A stretch of 64,000 nucleotides of DNA. Origin: Megaustenia siamemsis. Lineage: Eukaryota; Mollusca; Gastropoda; Stylommatophora; Ariophantidae. The notes under the pieces were generated by a model. That model was not told the DNA's origin, did not search any database, and was given only the letters and a program-made list of their open reading frames with translations. The stretch is taken from positions 55,744,833-55,808,832 of the forward strand of contig JAVIAB010000159.1 of assembly GCA_032433765.1 (NCBI GenBank), read 5' to 3'. Below are positions 1 to 11,221 of the stretch, in pieces (the first letter of the stretch is position 1; each line of letters starts with the position of its first letter). The position numbers were made by a program, and so were the translations under genes.

Positions 1-2322
1 AACTAGCCCCCTGACCTCCAAATGTTGTAGCCTATCATGGCACATGTAGGAAGAACTAGCCCTCTCACCTCCAAATGTTGTAGCCTATCATGACACATGT
101 AGGAAGAACTAGCCCCATGACCTCCAAATGTTGTTGACTATAATGACACATGTAGGAAGAACTAGCCCCCTGACCTCCAAATGCTGTAGCCTATCATGAC
201 ACATGTAGGAAGAACTAGCCCCCCGACCTCCAAATGTTGTAGCCTATCATGACACATGTAGGAAGAACTAGCCCTCTCACCTCCAAATGTTGTAGCCTAT
301 CATGACACATGTAGGAAGAACTAGCCCTCTCACCTCCAAATGTTGTAGCCTATCATGACACATGTAGGAAGAACTAGCCCTCTCACCTCCAAATGTTGTA
401 GCCTATCATGACATATGTAGGAAGAACTAGCCCCCTCACCTCCAAATGTTGTAGCCTATCATGACACATGTAGGAAGAACTAGCCCCATGACCTCCAAAT
501 GTTGTAGCCTATCATGACACATGTAGGAAGAACTAGCCCCCTCACCTCCAAATGTTGTAGCCTATCATGACACATGTAGGAAGAACTAGCCCCCTCACCT
601 CCAAATGTTGTAGCCTATCATGACACATGTAGGAAGAACTAGCCCCATGACCTCCAAATGTTGTAGCCTATCATGACACATGTGGGAAGAACTAGCCCCC
701 CACCTCCAAATGTTGTAGCCTATCATGATACATGTAGGAAGAACTAGCCCCCTGACCTCCAAATGTTGTAGCCTCTCATGACACATGTAGGAAGATCTAG
801 CCACCTCACCTACCAAATGTTGTAGCCTATCATGACACATGAAGGAATAACTGGCCCCCTCACCTCCAAATGCTGTAGCCTATAATGACACATGTAGGAA
901 GATCTAGCCCCCTCAACTCCAAAAGTTGTAGCCTATCATGACACATGTAGGAAGAACTAGCACCCTCACCTCCCAATGTTGTAGCCTATAATGTCACATG
1001 TAGGAAGAACTAGCCTCCTCACCTCCAAATGTTGTAGCCTATCATGACGCATGTAGAAAGAACTAGCCCCCTCATCTCCAAATGTTGTAGCCTATCATGA
1101 CACATGTAGGAAGAACTAGCCCTCTCACCTCCAAATGTTGTAGCCTATCATGACATATGTAGGAAGAACTAGCCCCCTCACCTCCAAATGTTGTAGCCTA
1201 TCATGACACATGTAGGAAGAACTAGCCCCCTCACCTCCAAATGATGTAGCCTATAATGACACATGTAGGAAGAACTAGCCCCCTCAACTCTAAATGTTGT
1301 ATCCTATCATGACACATATAGGAAGAACTAGCACCTTCACCTCCAAATGCTGTAGCCTATCATGACACATGTAGGAAGAACTAGCCCCCTCAACTCCAAA
1401 TGTTGTAGACTATAATGACGCATGTAGGAAGAACTAGCCCCCTGACCTCCAAATGTTGTAGCCTATCATGGCACATGTAGGAAGAACTAGCCCTCTCACC
1501 TCCAAATGTTGTAGCCTATCATGACACATGTAGGAAGAACTAGCCCCATGACCTCCAAATGTTGTTGACTATAATGACACATGTAGGAAGAACTAGCCCC
1601 CTGACCTCCAAATGCTGTAGCCTATCATGACACATGTAGGAAGAACTAGCCCCCCGACCTCCAAATGTTGTAGCCTATCATGACACATGTAGGAAGAACT
1701 AGCCCTCTCACCTCCAAATGTTGTAGCCTATCATGACACATGTAGGAAGAACTAGCCCTCTCACCTCCAAATGTTGTAGCCTATCATGACACATGTAGGA
1801 AGAACTAGCCCTCTCACCTCCAAATGTTGTAGCCTATCATGACATATGTAGGAAGAACTAGCCCCCTCACCTCCAAATGTTGTAGCCTATCATGACACAT
1901 GTAGGAAGAACTAGCCCCATGACCTCCAAATGTTGTAGCCTATCATGACACATGTAGGAAGAACTAGCCCCCTCACCTCCAAATGTTGTAGCCTATCATG
2001 ACACATGTAGGAAGAACTAGCCCCCTCACCTCCAAATGTTGTAGCCTATCATGACACATGTAGGAAGAACTAGCCCCATGACCTCCAAATGTTGTAGCCT
2101 ATCATGACACATGTAGGAAGAACTAGCCCCCTGACCTCCAAATGTTGTAGCCTATAATGACACATGTAGGAAGAACTAGCCCTCTCACCTCCAAATGTTG
2201 TAGCATATCATGACACATGTAGGAAGAACTAGCCCCCTCCTCTCCAAATGCTATAGCCTATCATGACACATGTAGGAAGAACTAGCCCCCTGACCTCCAA
2301 ATGTTGTAGCCTATCATGACAC
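1..2322. repeat. 53-bp satellite array, about 44 units
   Basis: Head-to-tail units of 53 bp, each with the core AACTAGCCCC, CTCCAAATGTTGTAGCC and ACACATGTAGGAAG, run from the window edge to 2322, so the array probably continues to the left. Units differ mainly after the CCCC run (CTGACC, CTCACC, CATGACC) and at scattered single bases. The variant order of units 1-13 reappears from 1432, exactly 27 units later, showing a segmental duplication inside the array. Because 53 is not a multiple of 3 the apparent reading frames are by-products of repetition. Confidence 0.97.
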
Positions 2323-4858
2323 TCAGCTACATAACCTGATCTATGTACAATCTTCTACCATTAACCTGCAAACTTGTGAAGTGGGCGAAGACAAATGACA
2401 ACCGATGCCATCTCTGCCATGCACGACAGTACTAGGCCAAGGACGTTACTTGTTCTGATACAACAAAGTGCAGCATAACTGGTTGCCGTCGTAGGCGGGG
2501 CTGAAGTGCATCTTATATGCCAGTAAATATGGTATATTCATATGTGACCATATACATAGCTTCGATATTAAAACATAAAATAATTTTCAAAAATTGTCCT
2601 TGTTAAGCTTGAGATTTTCAAGGAAAATAAAGTAATTTTCACTTCCAAACACTCAAACACTACATCAATAACTGAAATACAGCGGAATACTAAAGAGTTT
2701 GATTCTACTAATGTTTATCCGAATGAAAGAAATATGCAAATTTCACAAAACATATCGTCATCAAATATTGTTATACGTTGAAACATTTCAATTTGTTTTC
2801 AAACATTTCTCGATCGATACGATTAATAACTTGATTTTTTTTGGTGAAAGGTACAATAACATCAAAATGAATAAATATAAAAGAAGAAAATAAGAGTGAA
2901 AAGTCAGTCACGAAACTGGGGAAAGAATATTAAAAATGTGAATGAAAGAAAAGAAACTAATATTGAAAGTGAAAGTACTCCGTTCCGACGAAGATTTGAT
3001 GTTTAATCAAGACAATCACAGGATTACATTAGAAGATTGACATTATTTCTGGCATCAAATGTTGTGTATTTCTTTAATGTATACATTTGTATCAGTTTAT
3101 TTCGATAAAGTTTACATGTTAATGTTTTCTTTCTCTTCCTTTACGATGACGTTCACTTGATGGCTACTACAGGAATGAGTTGTCTTCTGAATGCGCCCAG
3201 AACAGGACGCCATAGTGATTTAGTTTATTTGAGCGCCCAGCACGTAAGACTTCAGTTTCACATTTATTTAGTACTGGGTTGCCTCCCCACTTCGATCCCT
3301 ACATGCTTGACCAGGCTAAATCACCTGTTTCCAGAAATACCGCTAGGAGAGGGAGCAGGGTCTTAATCAGCTCTGGTGTTCTCCGATCCTAACATATGCA
3401 GTCAGCTGTAGGTTGTTGACTATACTCAACTCATTTGGTAGACAGGCGTCCTGACCCCCCCCAGCCCCCCCCCGACCAGCGCCCCCCCCCCCCGACCAGC
3501 CCCCCCCCCCCCCCCCTTTTCCAAATTTTGATGTTTGAGCCACTTTGTTTTCCGTCAACATCTGATACAATTTTGATGAACAATAATGTGCAATGTCACA
3601 TGATTAAAATATATATTTTTACTTATCTCTTATTGTTCCAATATTTTAAATCATTTAGTGAAATATTCTCATATTATTTTAAAAAGTCATACACTATTCC
3701 CTGAGTTTCATATATTCCATTATATGGACACATATTTTCAACCTTCTAATCATAGTTGTTTACTTGTTTCTATTATTTGTTTCTCTATTTTGTTAGCGTC
3801 AAGGCATGAACAATCAATGTAAAACACCAACAAGTTAATACAAAGTATTCAAAAACACATTTTATTTTTTTAAAACGTGTTTTAAGCACAAAATGCCAGT
3901 ATATAATACAGAAATACATGAAACTACTGATGAGGCAATGCTTTGTCAAACACATAATCTAATTGATACATAGCCTCGTTCAATATTCTCTTTGAAAATA
4001 TGATCTGTCTAACCGGCCTCATGATTGTTGTAACATTGAACGGGTGAGATATTGTGAGTTTCCAAGTTTGTTTACAATTCTATTTAGTTTTCAGAAAGTG
4101 ATATTACGTTATGTCAGGATCTTCATCTCTCTACCGTGGACACATCCATAGGTGTTGCCATCTTCTCCCATGTGTATGGACTTCATTACACAACCTGAGA
4201 TCCACAAATTGTAGCGTTGTGCTACCGCTCAGATTTCAGTGAATTAAACCTAAGTTCAGAGTATCCTTATCTGTTGAGTTACTCTGTTGCTTGGCGTCAG
4301 ATTTGACAGGCCATGGACGAGATAGCCATAACTTATTCGTGCTAAGTGTTTAGGAACAGTTCGGTTAGATGAGTTTAGGCCGCTTGTTTTTCCCATGTGA
4401 CATGTTGTCTTAACAATGCCTAATAATGATCGTTGTACAATATGCACCCACTTAATGTTTCCGTAAGCCTATGAGATAAGCATATACAATATATATAGAT
4501 TATATTAATACTATTCAATGCCAAGGTTAGAGCTTTAATAATTCTAACGTTGCTGTGTTATGACCACATCACAGACTATTCAAACCCTTAACGCACCACA
4601 AATCGCAAATATGAAGAGCTATTAACAGTTTCAGGGTTATTTTTCCTTTCTCGTTGCTCATATCTCGATGCTATTTATATTGTTGATAATGCATTTTTAT
4701 GCAACATGCATTTCCACGTTCTTCGTTTATCTGCTACTGGTACCATGTGATGATACTTTGATTAGACGTTCACTTCTCGTCTCCTTGTGCTGTGTAGCTG
4801 GAGTTGATATCATCTTGAAATGGTATCCGGGATTCTGTCTTGTCACCTCTTCTTGAAT
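2323..4858. other. AT-rich stretch without recognised gene
   Basis: No open frame above about 90 codons and no recognisable protein. The only marked feature is a poly-C tract at about 3455-3518 with short GACCAG interruptions, which gives a spurious proline-rich frame on + and a glycine-rich frame on -. The rest is ordinary AT-rich sequence. Confidence 0.7.
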
Positions 4859-4872
4859 CGTCCATTCGTCTT

Positions 4873-7800
4873 ATCTATCTATCTTTCGTTCGCCTGAAGC
4901 ATTGTCTATATCTGCAATGTCGTTTCCTGTATAAATGTTACTGTCTTTTGTAATTCTTGCAGTGGCCCATATAGTTTTGTCTGTAGTGTTGTATCTATGG
5001 GCCAATGGATTTTCCTCAGTCTACTATATTCAGTGCAGTCTTGAAGTATGTGTTCAGCAGTCTGGGGCGCCTGTCCACATGTACAAGTAGTTGAGGTGCC
5101 GATCTTGAATTTTGTATACATGTGACTATGGAGTCGATTGTGTCCTGTTCTGAGACGTATAATGATAACTTGTTCATATCTATTCATATTATAAAAGGCA
5201 TCCTGATTTGGGGCTTGTGGTCCTCTGATTGATTTGATTATCTGTTTCTTATGATGGTATGTAACAGGTGTATCTAGTTGTGTGCCTGTTGAACCTTCCT
5301 TTGCCAACTGATCTGCTTTCTCATTTCCTGGTATTCCACAGTGAGATGGGATCCACTGCAGGGCAACCCTGTGGTGCTTGCAGAGTTCAGTCAATAAGGT
5401 CTGCAGATGTGGTAATTTTCTGGATTGTAGTGCCTGGAGTACTGATCTTGCATCTGTCAAAAACACTACAGGCTGCGGGCTAAGATTAATGTTCAGCAGT
5501 TTTTCTATTGCTAACTTTATTGCTTGTATTTCTGCATCATAATTGTGACAATATTTCCCTGTTGCTATTTTATTCATATCCCTAGTGTTATTTGGGTATT
5601 CTATATATGCACCTGCTCCCCCATTTTTTACTGCATTCTGTGCTGATCCATCTGTATACACACGAATCCATAGGTCTTGTGGGTATTCTTCATCCAGGAA
5701 ACTGAGAGTTATTGTTTTTCGCTGTAGACTATTCTGTTCCTCTTTATCAACTATTCCTTTCACTTCTGTCCGTATTTGAACTGATAATCCAGATTCCTCT
5801 GTCCAGGGAGTCTGTTCTGGTATGGGCAGTAGGGGGTTAACAGCTCTTGGCATGTCTGGTGTTTGTCTACTAATACGCTTGGCTTGGTGGATAAAACTGC
5901 TTCTCTTAAGTCGTCCCAATGCAAGATTTTGGAATCGGTCCTTCATTGGATGTCTCGGCATGCAAGCAAATTTTTCTGCCTGTATCAGCACCTTTGTGTC
6001 CCTCCGTTCTCTCAGTGCTGGTATCCTCCACAATTTCTCCATCTCTAATATTGGTGTTGATTTCATTGCTCCTGTGATGACCCTAAGTGCCTGGTTTTGT
6101 ACTTTATCCAGTTCTTGAAGTGTGGTGTTTGATGCTGAACACCATGCAGATGATCCATATTCTAAATGTGGGCGTATACTCTGTTGGTAAACTTTACTGA
6201 GTATTTTCCCACTCGCACCCCACGTAGTTCCACACAGCTTTCTTAGAATAGCCAATTTTCTCCTTGCTTTTTGGGTTGCCTTATTTATCTGCTGTTTCCA
6301 AGATAGTTTGTTATCAAATGTAACTCCGAGATACGTAGCCTGTATGTCTTCTTTCACAGGCTCATTGTTTATATAGATGGCTCCTGCTTTTTGTTTTGGG
6401 GAAAGAGTGAAAAGTGTAGTACTGCATTTGTCTGTATTGATGCTGATACACCATCTATTTGTCCATGAATTCAGTGCATTCATAGCTCTTTGTAACAATT
6501 TGGAGGCCACTGTTGCATACTCCTCTGTGCACCACATTACCAAGTCATCTGCATACATTGCCACTTTGATACCATGTGGTAGTTCAGTAACTAGGTCATT
6601 GATGTAGATCAGAAAAAGTGTTGGAGATAGTACCCCTCCCTGTGGAACGCCCTGGCGCAGTAAGACCTTCTTACTCTTAAGACCATCCAGTTGCACTCTG
6701 GCTCTCCTGTTATGCAGGTATGCTTTGACCCATTTGTACATCCTGCCATTTACTCCATAATTTCTCAGTTTCTTCAAAAGCCCTTCCTTCCATACCTTAT
6801 CAAATGCTTTCTTTAGGTCTATCCATGCTGCTAGTACCAGTTTCTTTTCTTGAAACGCATCCTCAATTTCCTGGGAAAGATAGGTTGCCTGATCTTCGGT
6901 AGAGTAACACTGTCTAAAGCCTGCTTGTTGTGGGACAAGGAGATTTTCACTTTCCAGGTACCACTGCAGTCTGAGATTGATTATACGTTCCATTGTTTTA
7001 CACAAACAGCTTGTAAGGCTGATTGGTCTATAGCTGGATGTCATTGAACCATCTTTTCCTGGCTTTAGTAATGGTATCATAATTGCTTCTCTCCATGCCT
7101 GTGGCACTTTACCTGTGATCCAGCAAATGTTGTAGATCTGCAGTAGTTTTGCTTTAGCTGCAGTTCCCAAGTTCTTAATCATTTCATTAGACACTCCATC
7201 ACTACCTGGTGACTTTTCATTTTTAATTTGGATATTGCCAGCTCTAGCTCTCTTTGTGTAATGGGTATTTCCATGACTTCATGTGCAGTCTCTTCTTGTC
7301 TTGCATTTTGTTGTTTTAGACGGGTCTCTTGACGTTTCTCTAGGCTAATTTCAATATTGTTGTCATTTGCAAAGGAGTCTGCAAAGTGATTTGCTGCATG
7401 TTTACCTGTTAGAATGTTTCCATCCTTCTTCAGTGTAATTTTTGTGTTCCCTTCTGTACCCTCATCATTCAGCTGTTTTACAAGCTTCCACACTTTTCTT
7501 GTGTCTCGTTCTAGATTCATGTACTCTGTTTTCTCTTTCCAACTTCTCCGTCTGGCTTGTAGTTTAGCCCATTGAAATTTGGCTTTAGCATGCTGATAGT
7601 TATTGTGGTGTTCCTGGCAGGGGTTATTTTCTGCTTGTTTTCGAGATGTTTCCATGTCATTGTGCAGTTGCTCTAGTTCACTATTCCAGTATGGTTTGTA
7701 GTGTTTCCGTGCCCCTCTGGGTATTGTTTCACTGGCAGCTTGTATTATTAGTCTACTGAATTCATCAACTATTTTGTTGATGTCTCTGTCTGTATTTAGA

Positions 7801-8895
7801 TCTTTAGTCAGTACACTGGTGTAATGTTGATACATTTTCCAGTCTGCCTTTTTGTAATTCCATCTGGAGAGAGTGCTGCTCTCCCTGACGGCCTCATTTT
7901 GCACCACTAAAAAGACAGGTCGGTGGTCGCTGCCTCCAAGTTGTTTCCCAACAATACGTGTGATATTCCAATCCAGGTCTGGTGAATGGAAAGCAAGGTC
8001 TGGTGTAGATGTGGTATGCCATGATCTGGAATAGAATGTTGGTGGATCTGTTGCCTGGTTTAATAGTATAAGCCCATTGTCATCCTGCCAATTTTCAAGT
8101 TCTTCACCTCTCTTGTCCATATCTTCATAGCCCCAGCTCTGTGAATGGCTGTTAAAGTCTCCACATACAATTATTCTTTCTTTTAATGTAATTGTGTCTA
8201 GTGCTAGTGGGCGGTCACTCGGACAGTAGTAGTTTAGTAGATGGAAGTCTGTATTTCCTGTCCTGAGGTGCAGTATTTGATATTCCGCCCCATCCATATA
8301 CACTTCAATCTGACATGCATTAATGTTGTTCCTTACAAGAGTCAGTATTCCGCCCTTTTGTCTGTTTTTCCTGTCAGATCGGTAGCACTGGTATCCCCTA
8401 ATCTTCAAGGCTATGTCGTTGTTTAGATGGGTTTCCTGCAAACAGCATATGCTTACTTGTTCTTCATGCAGGATATTTTCTAATTCTATCTTTTTACTGT
8501 ACCCATCTCTTTTGCTGTTGATGCCTTCAGCATTCCAGTGCATTATTTTGAGTGGTCTTATTTTGGGTTGGCCAGTAACTCTATTCTCTCGCCCCCTGAC
8601 TCCACAGAGCGATTGAGAAGGACATCCAGTAATATAGGTTGGGCCCTTTCGAGGCTGAGGGCCCGGCGCTGCACCTGCCTGAGTGTCCATCACAGGGCGA
8701 GTGCCATATCGATTTGCAGTTATAGGCATGCTTCCCATTGGCGTGAGTGCGTGGCATCCTGATTTTTGTAGTGCGCCTTTTGGCTGGTTGCCTCCGACTT
8801 CAGCACTTAAAATTGCTAGAGCAGACTGTGGTCTTGCACGGGTGTAGGAAGGCCTGGCCAGTCTTGGTTTTCAGTCCCTGGTGACTGTTAAGCCC
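4873..8895 (-). mobile_element. LINE I copy 1, near full length (endonuclease-RT-RNase H)
   Basis: A 4.02-kb non-LTR retrotransposon on the minus strand. It is flanked by a perfect 14-bp direct repeat CGTCCATTCGTCTT at 4859-4872 and 8896-8909, the expected target-site duplication. Against copies 2 (32358-36405) and 3 (from 62773) it lacks only the first few tens of bases of the 5' leader. The 3' end (low coordinates) closes in a short GATA-type tail. It has one long ORF and no separate gag-like ORF1. That single-ORF design with RNase H resembles the Ingi/I group of LINEs; the clade is inference and needs a tree. Confidence 0.93.
4906..8738 (-). pseudogene. LINE I polyprotein (endonuclease, RT, RNase H), one frameshift
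   Basis: Retrotransposition polyprotein, about 1,280 codons in two frames. The first part (7179-8738, 519 aa) is an APE-type endonuclease: HWNAEGI near residue 67, QETH with Glu102, GDFNSH at 193-198, SDH at 270-272. The second part (4906-7194) is the RT with GFR near 92, Asp in WIDLKKAFD near 126, QGVPQGG near 181 and YADD at 214-217, then RNase H (Asp515, Glu555, Asp581, His618, Asp628) and a C-terminal CxC...H...C knuckle at about 704-720. The only break seen is one missing base in a T run at 7214-7217 (four T, against five in copy 2 at 34695-34699). All catalytic motifs are present, so the copy is young. The start is the first ATG of the frame, about 160 bp from the 5' end. Confidence 0.95.
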
Positions 8896-8909
8896 CGTCC
8901 ATTCGTCTT

Positions 8910-9157
8910 GAATGCTAATATTTCCATGCAGCATGTTCGCGATGTAGATTGGTTGTGCTTCACTCACGTCATCTGTTCAAACTGTGTCTTTCGTTCGTTG
9001 TTCATGTCAAAACTTACTGGGATTATCCCTTCGGTTATTCACATTTCCATTACTTGTAACAACTGCATGGCTAGTGTTCATTTAATTCCATGCGTATTGC
9101 ATACCATATTGCGGAGTTTATCTGAATTGGCTAAACAATGCACAGTCCTAGTTTTTC
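8910..9157. other. Flank of LINE I, nothing recognised
   Basis: Short AT-rich stretch between the right target duplication of LINE I copy 1 and a LINE B remnant. Only short frames and no recognisable motif. Confidence 0.5.
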
Positions 9158-9305
9158 TCGTCTAGTAGAGGGTTTTCTCCTATTGTTATTTGGTTATTGC
9201 CAAGTGCAATAATTCACATAATTGTGTCTTATCTCAATTTATATTCAGCCCCAGCGTTGTGATCTCTCATCAGTTATGCTCATTGTATCTTGCATCTGTT
9301 TATGA
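9158..9305 (-). mobile_element. LINE B remnant (RT palm fragment)
   Basis: About 150 bp align by eye to 25349-25493 and, inverted, to the RT region of the LINE B copy at 20023-22142. Shared pieces include GGTTATTGCCAA, GTTGTGATCT and the sequence ending TGCATCTGTT. No frame remains open, so this is an old, heavily diverged fragment. Confidence 0.6.
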
Positions 9306-10981
9306 TTTTGTCATAGGAGGGACCTTACATACATGTCAATATTTGGATAACGACAATGCTAATGGCTGTGATATAGTTCTGGACCTGCAGCAAAATGAAA
9401 CACAAATGTGCCCCAATAGGAAAGGCAAGATGTCATGATGCAAGCCTTCACAAGCAGGAGACAGAATAAATTGTTTTATATAGTAGAAAAAATATGCGCC
9501 GTTGTATTTGACCAGATCATGATGTTATCATCTCTAATAGCAATAATCAAGTGTATATAGACAGCACTGACTATTAGAGTCAGTACTTCTTAATCATGGG
9601 CCGAGAAAAGATGGAAGTGATTGAAAGTGATTGACTATTTAAACTGAAAAAGATTTATGCTAATGCAACAAAGTCCAAACACGTTAATCTTACAATTTAC
9701 ACAAGCACTACTGACAATATTGCTTAGGTCAACACTTGGAAGTTATTGGCTCATAGAAACAACACTACATGCAAAACTATATATTGGCCACTAAAAGAAC
9801 TACAAAAAGAGTAACATGTATACAAGAACCGACATTGCAGATAACGACAATACTTCAGCCGAACAAAAGCTAGATCGATGATTTACAAACAATGTTTTTA
9901 CTTGTTTGTGTTAAAGAGAAGAATGACCAACACAGTTGGAAAGTAATCTTAAGAGTCATAATACATAAGTCCTTAGCATTTAAAATTAAACAATGGTTAC
10001 TGCCCTTGAATACCGTTGGTGTAAAGGCAATATGTTCAGAATACAGATAGCAGAACTAGGTGTACGTTCTTTTATCGCCATCATGTGATGGGCTCATGTG
10101 TAGATACTACATTGATAGATAAGTAGACTGGGACATGTAAGTGGTAAACAGAAACATACAGACTTACTCATGTCATGAGAACAAACAACGTGAACAAGAG
10201 GAGATAATACACCAACGATATTGAACTATTCAATCGCTCACCGTTACCATAATATCAGCCCATCTACTCTGTCCTCAGCAATTGTCTGCCCTTTATTTTT
10301 CCAACAATAAGAAGTCATTCCACTATCTAACAGTTCAGGGAAGTCTACTGTAGGTTACGAGACCTCTTACATTACGCTATGTTGTGTATGGATTTGTTTC
10401 TTGCTCTTTCTGACCGTCTAAGAAACTCTATCTATCTTGTTAGAAATCAAATGTACCCAGGCGCTGTTGAGTGTGATGTATTGACGTTGCCTTCATCAAT
10501 TTATTGTAATGCCGAGCTTCAGCTCCAGAGATATACAACAGTTAAATCAAATTTCATGAACTGTATTAATCACTTCCATTGACAACATTATCCCTCGTGT
10601 ATTTTGGTCTGTGATATTATTTCTTCATATCTGGATTTGCCCTCAACATGTATTGTTTTTACAAGTTCAGTTATTTAACATTTTGTCTTCTAAAAATTGC
10701 AAAGAATGGATTAAATAGGTAAGACAGTTTCTGTCATGACTAATGTTTTAAACACGAATTATGGGCATAATAGGAAAAAGTTAAAAGCTTTGATTAGCTT
10801 TCAAAAAATGTTCAAACATGTCAGTTAATGTGGCAAAGAAGCAAATAAATAAGGAAAAACGAATATATGTGGCACTGCAAATAGTAATGTAGGCTGAGAC
10901 TGAAGGGTATAGACAAAAAAATGTTGCAATAATGCAATGTAAGCAGTTGTGATACAAGTTACGTATATTTCCATATCGATC

Positions 10982-11034
<53 letters not shown>

Positions 11035-11213
11035 AGAACACAGCCAAGAAGAGAATATTTCAAAGTATCGCATGTAAAGTAATAAAGAAAAGATATACAC
11101 TGCATATAAGACAATGTCAAAATAGGAATTGTAGAAACTGGTAAAAGGATGAGACTGAAACAGATATAGTTATCTCAATAATCGTAACAGAGAAATAAAT
11201 AGTTGACCTTATT
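9306..11213. other. AT-rich intergenic stretch with (GA)n at about 10985-11031
   Basis: No ORF above about 90 codons that looks coding. A perfect AG dinucleotide tract of about 45 bp lies at 10985-11031. Nothing else is recognised. Confidence 0.7.
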
Positions 11214-11221
11214 CATTATAG

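Noticed and set aside
595..840. 81-codon minus-strand frame with repeated MCHDRLQHL
   Set aside because: Pure translation of the 53-bp satellite; the frame changes each unit and recurs only by repetition.
1..2322. CRISPR-like look of the regular arrays (also 36739-37600, 58870-61040)
   Set aside because: No unique spacers between units, no cas genes, and the context is clearly eukaryotic.
3367..3704. Proline-rich (+) and glycine-rich (-) frames
   Set aside because: Both arise from the poly-C tract at about 3455-3518.
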